Source: Bacteroidales bacterium
Lineage (GTDB): Bacteria; Bacteroidota; Bacteroidia; Bacteroidales; Lentimicrobiaceae
Length of the DNA: 64,000 nt
Assembly (NCBI GenBank): GCA_016788045.1
Contig: JAEUTG010000023.1
Location: 1-64,000 of the forward strand
Reading direction: 5' to 3'
The stretch's first letter is position 1. Each line of letters begins with the position of its first letter. The translations under genes and the position numbers were made by a program. The notes under the pieces were generated by a model that searched no databases, had not been told where the DNA came from, and worked only from the letters and a program-made list of their open reading frames with translations. Below, in pieces: positions 27,801-42,800 of this stretch.

Positions 27801-30800
27801 TTACCGACCTCATGATCCTGACCATTACCCCTCAGGCTGATGTTGAAGCAGGTCCGAATGAAACCATCTGTGAAAGCGGAATCTTCACCACCTCCGGTGC
27901 CGCCGTAACCAACCATGTTTCACTGCAGTGGAGCACCAATGGAACCGGTACTTTTGCAGACCCGACCTTACTGATTACCACCTATACACCGAGTGCTGCT
28001 GACATTGCCAACGGATCGGTCAACCTGACCCTGACAGCCATCAGCCAGGCACCTTGTGCTGCTCCTGTAAGCGACCTGCTTACCCTCACCATTCAGCAGG
28101 GACCAATGGCAGATGCCGGCCCCGATGCAGCCATCTGCGAAAGCGATAGCTTTACCGTAAGCGGAGCTTCTGCTACCGACTTTTCGACTGTTAACTGGAC
28201 AACAACCGGCAACGGAACTTTTGTTGACGGCAGTACCCTCAGCCCGACTTACACACCGGGTCTGGCAGATATCGCAGCCGGCAGCGTGATAATCACTTTG
28301 CATGCACAGCCTAAGAGCCCTTGCGGAACTCCGGCCACCGATTCATTTATCCTTACCATCAACCGCGAGGCAACCGCCAATGCCGGTGCCGATGCTTCCG
28401 TATGTGAAGGAACCGGTCTGCTGATTCTTGACGCAACCGCTACCCATTATACAACCCTGACCTGGACAACTTCAGGAACGGGAACCTTCAGCGATGCCAA
28501 TACACTGAACCCGACCTATTTCCCGAGTTCTGACGACGTAACCAACGGTTCGGTGGTACTGACCCTTTCAGCAGTAAGCGCTGCTCCTTGTTCCGTGCCT
28601 GTTACAGATACCAAACTGGTTGCCGTAATTGCCATGCCGGAGGTTGAAGCCGGAAATGACGACATCTCCTGCGGACTTGCCCTGTACAACATTACCGGAG
28701 CTTCGGCATCGGATTATGCTTCACTGCAGTGGACCACCTCCGGGACCGGCGTATTCACCAACTCTTCGCAGCTCAATCCATCTTATCAGCCCAGTGCAGC
28801 TGACCTCGTTGCCGGAAGCGTGACCCTCACGCTTACTGCCAACAGCGCAGCACCCTGTACCGCAGATCCTTCAGATTCATTTGTACTGACCCTTCAGCCC
28901 GAAGCTGTTGTGGATGCCGGAGCCGATGCAGCAGTCTGCGAAGGAAGCTCTTATACAGTATTTGATGCTACTGCCGCCAATTATTCAGCAGTAAACTGGA
29001 GCACCAACGGCAGTGGAGTACTTGTAAACGGAAACTCACTTACCCCGACTTACACCCCTTCGGCTGCCGACGCGCTTGCCGGAACCGTTACCATGATCCT
29101 CACCAGCTATGGTGTAAGTCCTTGCGGCGATGTGAACGACCAGAAAGTTCTCACCATCAGCCCGATGCCGCTGGTAAATGCAGGACCTGACGCCGAGATC
29201 TGCTTCGGAAGCAGCTATGCGCTCAGCCTCTCAACAGCTCAGCATCAGTCATCGGTTAACTGGGCAACTTCAGGAAGCGGTTCATTCAGCAATCCTACCC
29301 TGCTTCACCCGGTTTACACCCCGAGCGCTGCCGATCTGCTTGCCGGACAGGTATTGCTCACCGTAACGGCCACCGCCACCGCTCCATGTTCAGGTGATGT
29401 CAGCGATTTCATGATCCTGATGTTCAAAGAAGGTCCTGTTGCCGATGCCGGTGCTGATGCAACCATCTGCGAAGGTTCAACATTCACCGTTTCAACAGCA
29501 ACCGCAACCAATTACATGAGCCTTGACTGGACAACCTCCGGAAGCGGTTCATTCACCCTTGGAAACACCCTTACCCCGACTTATACCCCGGGAGCTTCTG
29601 ACCTGCTCACCGGTTTTGTAACCCTGACCCTGAATGCTTACGGCAATCCTCCATGTGCTGAATATCACGATGATATGGTGCTCAGTTTTGCCAAACCGGT
29701 AACTGCCGATGCAGGCGCCGATGTGAACGTATGCGAAGGCCAGGTAGTAATCGTTGCCGATGCCAGTGCACAGCATTATGCTTCTGTAAACTGGACCAGC
29801 AGCGGAACAGGCATCCTCTCAAACCCGACCACCCTTACCCCGACCTATACACCCAGTGCCGGTGACCTGATTGCCGGTTCGGTGAACCTTACCCTGACAG
29901 CTTTTGGCTTTGCCCCTTGCAACGGACAGGCTTCATCGGTAAAAGTGGTGAACCTTACTCCTGCTGCACAGGTGAATGCAGGCCCTGACGCTACCCTTTG
30001 CCAGGGCAGCACCTTCACCGTGAGCGGCGCCAGTGCTTCAACTGTTACAGCCCTTAACTGGACCAGCAACGGAAGCGGAAGTTTCTCCGGCAACGGAACC
30101 CTTACCCCAACCTATACCCCGAGTCTGGCTGATTTTATCAGCGGATCAGTAACCCTGACCCTGACCGGTACCGCCACCAGCCCCTGCAATGCACCGGCTG
30201 TGGATGCCATGATCCTCACCCTGATCCCTTCGGCAATTGTAAACGCCGGCAGCGATGCCACGATCTGTGAAACTGACAGTTACACTGTATCCACCGCTTC
30301 AGCCAGCAACTATACAAGCCTGGTGTGGACCTCAAACGGAACCGGCACCCTGCTCAACCCCAACACCTTAACACCAACCTATACCCCGAGTGCCGCCGAC
30401 ATCGCAGCCGGTAGCGTAAGTCTTACACTTACCGCGAACTCAGCAGCACCGTGCAATGTTCCGGTGAACGATAACATGATACTGACCATCAGTGGAATGC
30501 CTGAAGCATTCGCTGGTGCCGATGCCACCATCTGTGAAGGACAGCAGTATACCATTTCCGGCGCAACCGCTACCACAGGCCTTACTTTTGCCTGGACCTC
30601 AAACGGAACCGGAAGCTTCCTCAACAGCAATACCCTGAGCCCAACCTACGTTGCAAGTCCTGCCGATATTCTTAACGGATCGGTTACCATAACCCTGTCG
30701 GTACAGGGCACAGGTGCCTGCAACGCCCTTGTTACAGATGACATGGTGCTCACCATCGACCGCATGGCTACTGCCGATGCAGGCGCTGATGCAGCAATCT

Positions 30801-33800
30801 GCGAAGGATACACCTACACCCTGATCAATGCTGTTGCAACAGATTATGCTGCGGTTAACTGGACAACCTCCGGAAGCGGAAGTTTCGCAAACCCCGCAAT
30901 CGTTAATGCAACCTACAACCCATCGGCAGCTGATATCGCCAACGGTTCGGTGGTTCTTACCATTCAGGCCGCTGCCAGCGGTGTTTGCACCGGCTCGGAG
31001 AGCGACATGATGACCTTATCGTTCAACACCTTACCGCTTGTAAATGCAGGCAGTGATCTGAGCTCCTGCGATGCCACCATCACCATCAATGGTGCTACGG
31101 CATCCAACTACAGTTCATTGTTGTGGACTTCAGCCGGAACAGGTACCTTATCGAATGCAACCACCCTGAATCCGACTTATGTTCCGAGTGGAAGTGACAT
31201 CGCCAATGGCTTCGTGGATCTCACCCTTACTGCACAGGCAACTGCCCCGTGTACCGGTAGTTCATCCGATGTTATGCGCATCAACCTCAACGAAGGCCCC
31301 GTAGTAAATGCCGGCAACGATGGCAGCATCTGCGAAAGCAATACCTTTACGATCAATGGCGCCAATGCATCCAATGCATCTCTGATTACCTGGTCAACAT
31401 CAGGAACAGGAACCTTCAGCAATGCCCACATCCTTGCTCCGGTTTATACCCCGAGTGCAGCTGATGTTCTCAGCGGAAGCGTCGTACTCACCCTTACCGC
31501 AACTCCGGTTGCTCCTTGTTCAGCCAGTGTAAGCGACGACCTAACCCTGACCATTGCACCAGTTGCAACCGCCTATGCCGGTGTTGACGGAACCACCTGC
31601 AGTACAAGCTACCTGATTACCGGCGCAACAGCCAGCAACTACAGTTCATTCAACTGGGCCACCAGCGGAAGCGGAACTTTCATCAATCAGACTACCCTTA
31701 CCCCGACTTACCAGCCCAGTGCTGCCGATTTCCTCGCAGGCTCTGTTGTACTTAGCCTTGAGGTTCACAGTCAGTCGCCCTGCACCCAGCTGGTTACCGA
31801 CGCCATGACCCTCACCCTGCTGAATGAGCCCGTTGCCAACGCCGGTGTTGACGGAAGTGTATGTGAAGGCACAACTTTCATGGTTGTATCGGCTTCAGCA
31901 AGCAACTTCAGTGCATTAAACTGGACAACTTCCGGTTCAGGTACCTTCTCAGGACAAACAACCCTGAACCCTGTATATACACCAAGTGTCACGGACATCG
32001 CCAACGGATCAGTAGTCCTGACCCTGACCGCCACTGCATCATCACCCTGCAGCAATACAGCCACCGACCAGATGACCCTGAGCATACAGCGTGGTGCCAC
32101 CGCCAATGCCGGAAGCGATGCTTCGGTATGTGAAGGCACCAGCTATGTACTGTCAGGTACTGTTTCCAACAGCACATTGTTCAGCTGGAGCAGCAGCGGA
32201 ACCGGCACTTTTGCCAGCGGTTCAACCTTAACACCGACTTACACCCCGAGTGCAGCTGATATTGCAGCAGGAAGCGTTAACATTACCCTCACCGCCTTTG
32301 CCAGCGCACCTTGCAGCACCCCGGCAACCGACCTGATGATCCTGAGTATCATCCGTCAGCCTGTGGTGAATGCCGGTGCAGATGCCACCAGCTGCGGCAC
32401 CAACTATTCCATTACCACCGCCAGTGCATCCTACTACAATACGTTGAGCTGGAGCACCACTGGTACCGGTACCTTTATCAATCCGAATTCAATCAACCCG
32501 ACCTATGTTGCCAGTCTCGCTGACATCGCAGCCGGAAGCGTAACCCTTACCCTTACAGCCACAGGCAACAGCCCTTGCACTGCAACGGTTTCCGATCAGC
32601 TCGTCCTCAGTTTTGCACCGGTCCCAACCGTGTTCGCAGGCGTTGACGCAGCCGTATGCGGTATCAACAGCTACACCCTTGCCGATGCCACAGCCGTTAA
32701 CTATTCCGGTCTTACCTGGAGCACTTCAGGTAGCGGCACATTCTCAAATACCACCCTGCTGAATGCTGTATATATGCCGAGTGCAGGTGATCTTGCTTCA
32801 GGTTCCGTTACCCTGACCCTGACAGCTACCAGTCTGGCGCCTTGTAATACAACTGCCAGCGATGAGATGGAGCTTTCGTTCAATCTTTCACCGCTTGCCA
32901 ATGCCGGTCCTGACGCAAACAGTTGCGGAACCGCAGCATTTCAGGTAACCGGAGCCACCGCTGCCAACCACAGCAGTGTTTACTGGACCCACAACGGGAC
33001 GGGAACCATTGCCGGAAGCACCGGTTTGAACCCCGTTTACACCCCATCACAGGGAGATGTTCTTACCGGACAGGTAACCTTAACCCTGCATGTTGCAGCC
33101 CTTGCTCCGTGCACCGGCGAAGTAACCGATTTTATGGTACTCCATCTCCAGGATGGACCTGAAGCCAATGCCGGTGCTGATCTGAGCATCTGTGAAGGCC
33201 AGAGCCTGACCCTGAGCGGAGCCACCGCCACAGGATATGCCTCACTGCTTTGGTCGACCAGTGGTTCGGGAACCTTCAGCAGTCCGACGGCTACCAACCC
33301 GATTTACTATCCGGGTGCAGGCGACATTGCCGCCGGTACCGTGAATCTCACCCTTACCCTTCAGGGAGCACCACCATGCAACACCATTGCTTCTGACTTC
33401 ATGGTTCTTACCATTCAGAAACTCCCGGTTGCCAATGCAGGTGCTGATGCTGTTTGCTGCGGAAGCACTTACCAGCTGATCAATGCTTCAGCCTTAAACT
33501 ATTCATCGGTGAACTGGACTACCTCAGGAACCGGATTCTTCTCGAACAGCAATCTCGTGAATCCTGTGTATACACCCAGTGCCGGAGACATTACCAGTGG
33601 TTCTGTGGTTCTCACCCTTACTGTTACCGGGGTTAACCCATGCAACAACCAGGCTGCAGATCAGATGACACTTACTATAGGATCAGCTGTGACAGCCAAT
33701 GCCGGTGCCGACGCAAACACCTGTGGCAGCAGTGCATTTACAGTCTCAACCTCATCAGCTACTAATTACAGCACGATTAACTGGACAAGCTCCGGAACCG

Positions 33801-36800
33801 GAACTTTTGCAAATCAGACTACGCTTTATCCGACCTATACCCCGAGTGCCGGAGATCAGGCCCTCGGATCGGTTACCCTTACCATGCACGTACAGGGCAT
33901 TGCTCCATGTTTCAGCAATGTTCAGGACAATATGCTTCTCACCATCAATGACGGTGCTACTGTAAATGCAGGACCTGACGCGCAGGTATGCGACGGAAGC
34001 AACTTCACGGTTACCGGTGCCTCCGCAACAAATTATGCAGCCATCAGCTGGTCAACCACCGGCTCCGGCACCATTATCAGTGGCAACACCCTGAGCCCGA
34101 CCTACATGCCAAGTGCTCAGGACTATATCAACGGCAGTGTGATTCTTACCTTGTCGGCCATTTCACCCGCTCCATGCACAGGCAATATTTCCGATGAAAT
34201 GGTGCTTGTTTTCACCGATGGCCCTGTTGCCAACGCAGGCCCTGATGCTGACATCTGCTTCGGAGTAAGCTATACCGTAACCGGTGCCAGCGCCTCGGGT
34301 TACCTGACCCTTAACTGGACATCCACTGGAACCGGCACCCTTGTTAACGCCAATTCCTTAACACCAACTTATATCCCTTCAAATGGCGACCGTACCGCAG
34401 GATCTGTTAACCTGATTCTTACTGTTCAGGGTGCTGCCCCATGTTTTGGTTCAGCTACCGATGTCATGACCCTTGCTATCAGCTCATTGCCGGTCGCCAG
34501 TGGAACCATCAGCGGGCCGCAGAATGTATGTGCCGGACAGACCGGAGTCAGCTATTCAGTTACCCCGGTTCAGTATGCTACCGGCTACAACTGGATTCTG
34601 CCTTCAGGTGCTACCCTGGTTTCCGGAGCCAATACCGCCAACATCGTGGTTGACTTCTCAGCCTCAGCTGTATCGGGTAGTTTCTTTGTTAACGCTACCA
34701 ATGCCTGCGGTAACGGGCCGGTATCTGCAGCTTATGCAGTTACTGTTGAACCTTTGCCAGGCAACCCGGGCATTATCATGGGCCCGTCGACTCTGTGTCA
34801 GAACACCCAGAGCGTTGTATATTCAGTAAATCCTGTAACCGGTGCTACCGCTTATCAGTGGACCGTTCCAACAGGGGCTTCTATAGCTTCAGGCTCAGGA
34901 ACGAACATGATTACGGTAGATTTCTCAACGAGTGCAATATCAGGAAATATAACTGTTACTCCTCAGAACAGCTGCGGAAGCGGAACTACCGCTACCCTCG
35001 CAGTTCTCGTGAATCCTATGCCGGCAGCCCCGGTAATTACAGCCAGTGGTCCGGTTGAATTTTGTGAGGGAGGCAGTGTAATACTCTCCGCAACTGCGGG
35101 ATATGCCTCCTATCTCTGGTCAAATGGCATGACAACCCAGAACATCACTGTTAATACTTCGGGAACCTATTCGGTAGTTACATCAGATGTTAATGGTTGT
35201 GCCAGCCTTACTTCCAACCAGATTGATGTAAATGTCCACATGCAATTTGTTCCTGTTGTTACAGCCAGCGGACCAACCAATCTCTGCATTGGCGAAAGTG
35301 TAACCCTCTCCGCACCGACAGGATATGCCTCATATGTGTGGAATACAGGCCAGACTTCTGCCAGCATAGTAGTTAACTCAGCAGGTAACTACAACGTAAC
35401 TGTCACCGATCTGTTCGGATGTGTCAGTTTACCTTCTGCCAATATAGCTGTGACTGTTAACAGCACCCCTGCTACACCGGTAATCACCGCCAGCGGCCCT
35501 GTAAGTTTCTGTGCAGGCGGCAGCGTTACCTTGTCAGCACCGGCCGGATATGCCTCCTACCTCTGGTCAAACGGCGAAACCACCCAGAGTATTCTGGTTA
35601 CCAGCAGCGGTATATTCTCTGTAACGGTAAGTACCCTTTCAGGATGCAGCAGTCTGCCTTCCGCTCCGGTCAGCGTATTGGTTAACCCTTACCCGGCAAC
35701 CCCGGTCATTACTGCCCTGGGTGCCACTACCTTCTGCAATGGTCAGAGTGTGGTATTGTCAGCTACCGCTGGTTTTGCCTCCTACCTCTGGTCGAACGGA
35801 GCAGTAACTCAGAACATCACAGTAACAGAATCGGGTTCATACACCGTTGTGGTCAGCGATGCCATCGGTTGTTCAAGCCAGGCTTCAGCACCCGTAAGTG
35901 TTACTGTATTGCAACCCGCAACCCCGGCAATAACAGCCAACGGACCCATTAACTTCTGTACCGGTGGCAGCGTGATGTTGTCAGCACCTGCAGGCTTTGC
36001 AGCCTATCTCTGGTCAAACGGTGAAATCACCCAAAACATTACGGTAACCGTTTCGGGAAGCTATTCCGTGCAGGTAACCGATGCCATGGGTTGCATCAGT
36101 GATCCGTCAAATATCATTGCGGTAAATGTTTATCCTCCTTCAACTCCTCCGGTTATATTTGCCAACGGGCCGACCAGCCTGTGCGACGGAGAAACCGTGA
36201 CCCTGATGGCACCTGCTGGATATGCTGTGTACGTATGGTCAAACGGTCAGACTACCCAGAACATCATTGTCAGCACTCCGGGCAACTATTTTGTAACAGT
36301 AACCGATGTTAACGGATGTACCTCAGTTGCTTCGAATGTAATTACCGTTGATGTTGTAACTCCGCCGACAGCCGATGCCGGTTCCAATGCCGATGTCTGT
36401 GCAGGAGATAACTATACAATTAATGATGCTTCAGCCAGTGATTATTCTTCATTGACATGGACCAGTTCAGGATCAGGATATTTCGTGAACAACGGAAACA
36501 TCGATCCTACCTATGTTCCTTCTGCCGGTGACATTTCAACCGGAAGTGTGATTCTCACACTGTCAGCCATTGGCAACGGGCCTTGTACCATGGCTGCAGA
36601 AAGCTCAATGCTGCTCGGTTTCACCGATGCCCCTGTCGCCTATGCCGGTGTTGATTTCAATATCTGTGAAGGAAGTAACATCAACATCACCACAGCAACT
36701 GCAAGCAATTATCAGACCATCAGCTGGTCAACATCAGGATCAGGCACCTTCCTCAATGGAAATACCCTGACTCCAACGTATATTCCGAGCGTGCTGGATA

Positions 36801-39800
36801 TCAACAGCGGACTTGTTTCGCTGACGCTCACTGCTTCGGCCTCAGCTCCATGTACCATTCCTGCCAGCGATGCAGTGATGGTAACCATACACAAATCCCC
36901 GCAGGCATTTGCCGGCTCCAACACCAGCATCTGTCCTCCGGATCAGTACACAACCCTGACGGCGACTGCAAGCAATTACAGCCATCTGCTCTGGACAACC
37001 AACGGAACCGGAACATTCACCGACCCCACCTCACTGGTTACGGTTTACTCGCCAAGTGCAGCCGACATCATGAACGGTTCGGTAACCCTGAATCTGACGG
37101 CCTATGCCAACGCTCCCTGCACTTCGGTGAGCGATGATATCGTACTCATTCTGGTACAGGATCCGATTGCCGATGCAGGTGCTGACATTACCATTTGTGA
37201 AGGAGACAATGCCATCATTAACGGAACAGCATCGGGATACCAGTCAATATTCTGGACAACTTCCGGCAGCGGAAACATCGTGAATGGCAATACATTGAGT
37301 CCGACTTACCTTCCGAGTGCAACCGATATTGCCAACGGATGGGTAACACTGACCCTGACGGCCAATCCGATGGCTCCCTGTGCTTCACAGGCTATTGATG
37401 CCATGCAGCTCAACATTACCCGCAGTCCGCAGATCTTTGCCGGCGCCGATGTAAGTCTTTGCCCTGTCGTGCCTTATACCACCAGCACTGCCACTGCATC
37501 ATTCTACAGTAACGTATTGTGGTCAACCAACGGAACAGGTACATTCTCAAATACCACCACCGTGGTAACCACCTATACCCCGAGTGCAGCCGATATTGCC
37601 AACGGAACAGTCACACTCTCCCTCACCGGATATGCCAACAGCCCATGCAGCAGTGCCAGTGACGAAATCGTTCTGCTGCTCTCCAACGAGGCAACTGCCA
37701 ATGCCGGACCGGATGCACTCATCTGTGAAGGTAACAATGTCAGCATCACCGGTGCTTCAGCAACCAACTATCAGTCACTCAACTGGGCAACAACCGGTAC
37801 AGGTACCATTGTAAATGGCAACTCGCTCACACCGATGTACATTCCGAGTATGGCTGACATCAACAACGGCAGTGTAATCCTGAGTCTGACCGCTACACCG
37901 CTTGCGCCCTGCGCCAATGCCGCATCGGATGCCATGACCATTAACATCAGCCGCACACCGCAGATTTTTGCCGGAGATGACACCGCTCTTTGCCCTGCCG
38001 GACCTTACACCACAACCACAGCTACCGCTTCGTATTACAGTATGTTACAATGGACCAGTAACGGAACCGGTACTTTCTCAACGCCTAACGCCCTGGTTAC
38101 CACTTATACCCCGTCAGCATCAGACATAGCCAACGGGAATGTAACCCTAACCCTCACCGGTTTTGCCAATGCTCCATGCAGCAGTGTCAGTGACAACATC
38201 GTCATTACCCTTTCGCAGGAAGCCATTGTAAACGCCGGCGCCGATGCCACCATCTGCGAAGGTATGCAGCACACCATTTCGGGTGCTTCAGCCAGCAATT
38301 ACCAGTCAATCAGCTGGATCAGCACTGGCACAGGAGTAATCATGAACGGCAACACCCTGACTCCTACTTACATTCCAAGTATAGCCGACATCACCAACGG
38401 TGGTGTGGTGCTGAGCCTGATTGCTACGCCGGTTGCTCCGTGCAGCGGCAACATCACTGATGCCATGCAGCTGAACATCACCCGCACTCCGGTTGTTTTT
38501 GCAGGCACCGATGCAGCCATCTGCCCTCCGGGATCCTATACCGTAGCCGATGCAACCGCTTCCTATTGTGCAGCCCTTCTGTGGTCGAGCAGCGGAACCG
38601 GTGTATTCTCCAGCACTTCAACCCTGGTAACGATTTATTCGCCCTCTCCTGCAGATATCGCCAACGGTACGGTAACCCTTACCCTTACCGGATATGCCAA
38701 TAGCCCGTGTTCAAATGTAAGCGACGAAGTAGTGCTCTATTTCGTAGCTGAAGCTCAGGCCAATGCCGGCGGTGATGCCGTGATCTGCGAAGGCGCACAG
38801 CACCTGATCAGCGGAGCCAGTGCTTCCAACTATTCAACACTTACCTGGACAAGCAGCGGAAGCGGATCATTCGTGAACAACGGTTCGCTTACACCAACCT
38901 ATATCCCGAGTGCAGCCGATGTGAACAATGGTATGGTCATCCTGACCCTTACCGCAAACCCGGTTGCACCTTGCGCCGTGGCTGCTGCCGATGCCATGAT
39001 CCTGACCATTGAACGCAGGGCTACAGCCAATGCCGGTCCGAATGCTTCAACCTGCTACGGCGATGCATTCTATCTTGCAGCAGCGACGGCTTCATTCTAT
39101 TCAGATGTTCTCTGGACAACTTCTGGTACCGGTACCTTTACCAATCCTGCAGAGGTTAATGCAACCTACATTCCTTCAGCAGCAGACCTGGCTTCCGGAA
39201 CCGTTACCCTAACCCTCAATGCATACGGAAACGCACCGTGTACCGATGCTACTGACTTCATGGTACTTGGCATTACCCCGGGCGCTACCGTAGACGCCGG
39301 ACCCGATGACAATATCTGCTTCGGCCCAGCACCTGTAACAGGAGCCAGTGCAACCAATTATGCCAGCCTGCAATGGACTGTATCTTTCGGAACCGGTATC
39401 ATCATCAATGCCGGCAACATTATGCCGACTTACCTGCCGAGTGCCGGTGACCTGGCCAACGGCTATGCAATTCTTACACTGACTGTCAACCCGCTGGCAC
39501 CGTGTACCGATCCGATTGCCGACAACAAAACACTGACCATCAGTGAGACTCCGATTGTGGACGCCGGCCTCGATGCAATCATCTGCCAGGGTTCGACCTA
39601 CACCATCAATGATGCAACTGCTGCCAACTTCGCCATGCTTCAGTGGACTACATCAGGCAGTGGAACCTGGATCAACGCCAATACCCTGAATCCTACTTAT
39701 ACCCCGAGTGCCGCTGACGCAGCAGCAGGGTCGGTCGTTCTCACCCTGGAAGCCACCAATGGAAGTTGCCCGGTTGTGACCGACTACATGCAGCTCAATA

Positions 39801-42800
39801 TCCAGCCGGAAGTTACGGTTGATGCCGGCTCCGATGCTGACATCTGTGAAGGAAGCACCTATACCATATTCAACGCATCAGCTGCCAATTACAGCAACAT
39901 TAACTGGATCACTTCCGGAAGCGGAACTTTCAGCAACAGTTCGGTATTGAACCCTGTATACACGCCAAGTGCAGCCGACATCGCTGCCGGCAGTGTAGTA
40001 CTGACCATCACCGGTATCTCCTCAGCACCTTGTGCCGGAAGTGCAACCGACAACATGACCCTCAATATCCGTTATAGCCCTGTGGCTGATGCCGGAACCG
40101 ACGGACTTGTCTGTGAAGGTGATGAATACATTATAGGCGATGCCATGGCATACGATTACGCATCTGTAATCTGGACCAGCACCGGAACAGGAACATTCAT
40201 CAACGGGTCGTCGCTGAGTGCAACCTATATTCCAAGTCCGGCAGACATTGCTGCTGGAAGCGTTACCCTCACACTGATCGCATCCAATCCTCCGTGTGCC
40301 GATGACACCGATTCACAGTCGCTCACCATTATCCAGTCACCGCTGGTAAATGCCGGACCGGATGTAACCATCTGCAACTCGTGCAATTATACCGTTTCAG
40401 GTGCAGTTGTCAACAATGCTGTGAGCTACAGCTGGTCAACCACCGGAACAGGAACCATCACCAACGGAACCACCCTTACCCCGACCTATCAGCCAGGTGC
40501 CGGTGATATCTCCAATGGTTCAGCAACCCTGATCCTTACAGTCGTGAGTGCTTCAGGTTGCGGCAGCTTCAGCGATGAAATGGTAATCTTCATCAACCAG
40601 AACCCTGACCTTGACTTTACCTGGGAACCGGTTTGCGAAGGACAGCCTACCAGCTTCTTTGTGGACGAGACCATGACAGACGTGAACTCCATCGCTGTAT
40701 GGCACTGGAACTTCGGCGACGGCTTCTATGCCAACGTGATGAACCCCTCACATACCTTCCCGGCAGTGGGTGTTTATGAAGTTACCCTGACTGCTACCGA
40801 TACCGCTGGATATACCTCCATCATCAGTCATTTTGTTCAGATCAACAGCTCACCCATTGCCTTCTTCAGCTTCGACACCCCGAATTGCGAAGGAAATGCC
40901 ACCCAGTTCAACAACCTTTCATCAACAGAGAATGGTTACATTACCCGCTGGGTGTGGAATTATGGTGATGGCTCAGCCAACGATACCATTTACTTCCCGA
41001 ATGATCCGAATCCCGAACATACCTATGCCAACTCAGGGATCTTCGAAGTAAGCCTGAATGTGCTCAACTCTTACGGTTGTGAGAATACCTTCTCCACTGA
41101 GGTAACAGTTACGCCAAACCCGGTTGCCAACTTCTATTACACCACCCTTTGCGAAGACCTGCTGGTGAACTTCCAGGATGCTTCCTTCCCCAATGGTGCC
41201 GGTAACATTGAAGCCTGGGCCTGGAATTTTGACGATCCTTCATCGGGCATCTTCAATACTTCCGACCTTGAAGATCCGCAGCACATTTTCAGTGCCCCGG
41301 GTACCTACAATGTAACCCTGCAGATTACCAATTTCAACAACTGTACCGACACCATTACCAAGCAGGTAACGGTAGGCGGAGCCCCGGCTGTTGAATTCAC
41401 CTGGCAGTCATCGTGTGCCGAAGCCCTTACCAGCTTCTTCGCCGACGCTACCGTTATTAATCTGAATGCCGTGGCAACCTTTGCCTGGGAATTCGGCGAT
41501 GGCGGCATCTCTAACCTGCAGGATCCGCAGCATATGTATGCAGCCGGAGGAGACTACACCGTTATGCTTACCATAACTGACACCGCTGGTTGCAGCAACA
41601 CTGTCAGCCACCTGGTACATGTAAGTCCGCTGCCGGATGCTTACTTCAGCTTTACTGCACCAACCTGTTTCCAGACTGAGACAGAATTCAACGACCTGTC
41701 TTACACCCAGTCAGGATACATCACCGAATGGGAATGGATCTTCGGCGACGGCAATTCAACCACCGTTACTTTCCCCAACAACCAGAATGTTTCGCATCAG
41801 TATGCTGCTGCAGGATTCTATAATGTAACCCTCAACATCACCACTTCAGAAGGATGTGAGGCTACAGAAACCATTATGGTGGAAGTAATTCCGAATCCGG
41901 TGGCCAACTTTATCAATACCAGCTCTTGTCTGGGCGAAGCGGTTGAGTTTACCGATCTGTCGCAGCCCAACGGTGGTGGTCAGATTACAGGATGGGCCTG
42001 GGATTTCGGTGATCCGACATCCGGTGTAAACAACACCTCACTGCTTGTCAATCCAACCCACGTATATGCTCAGCCTGGCACTTACATTGTAAGCCTCATT
42101 GTTACCACGGGCAACAGTTGCGCCGATACAACTACGAGAACACTTACCATTGCCCCTGCACCGGTGGTTGACTTTGCCTTCACCGCAGGCTGTTCAAACG
42201 ACACCATTCAGTTCACGAGTTCAACCTATGTGAACATGGGTGCCACCCTCAACTGGATGTGGGAGTTCGGCGACGGAACCACTTCAACCGAAGCAGATCC
42301 CCAGCACATCTACCTGAGTCAGGGCATTTACACTGTAAACCTTACCATTACCGACACCGCAGGTTGCACTGCCAGCATTTCACACCCGCTGAGTGTTATT
42401 CCGGGTCCGCAGGCGATGTTCAGCTTCACTGCACCTGCCTGTTCAGGTACCGACGTCCAGTTCAACGATATGTCGGTTGCCAATGGCAGCGTGATTACCT
42501 CCTGGCTGTGGGATTTCGGCGATGGAAACACCCAGCTCATCAACGCTCCTGGAAATCCCGACGTAACCCATGTATATGCCAATGCCGGTGTTTACACAGT
42601 AACACTCAGCATCACCAACCTTGAAGGATGCGATGCCGAAACCAGCATGGATGTGCAGGTTGTAACCGGCCCGACTGCTGAATTTGAATTCGAACCCGGT
42701 TGCCTGGGATCACCGGTTGCCTTTACCGATCTTACTTCAACCAATGGTGGCCCGGCCCTGGTACAATGGCTGTGGAACTTTGGCGACCCGGCATCAGGCA

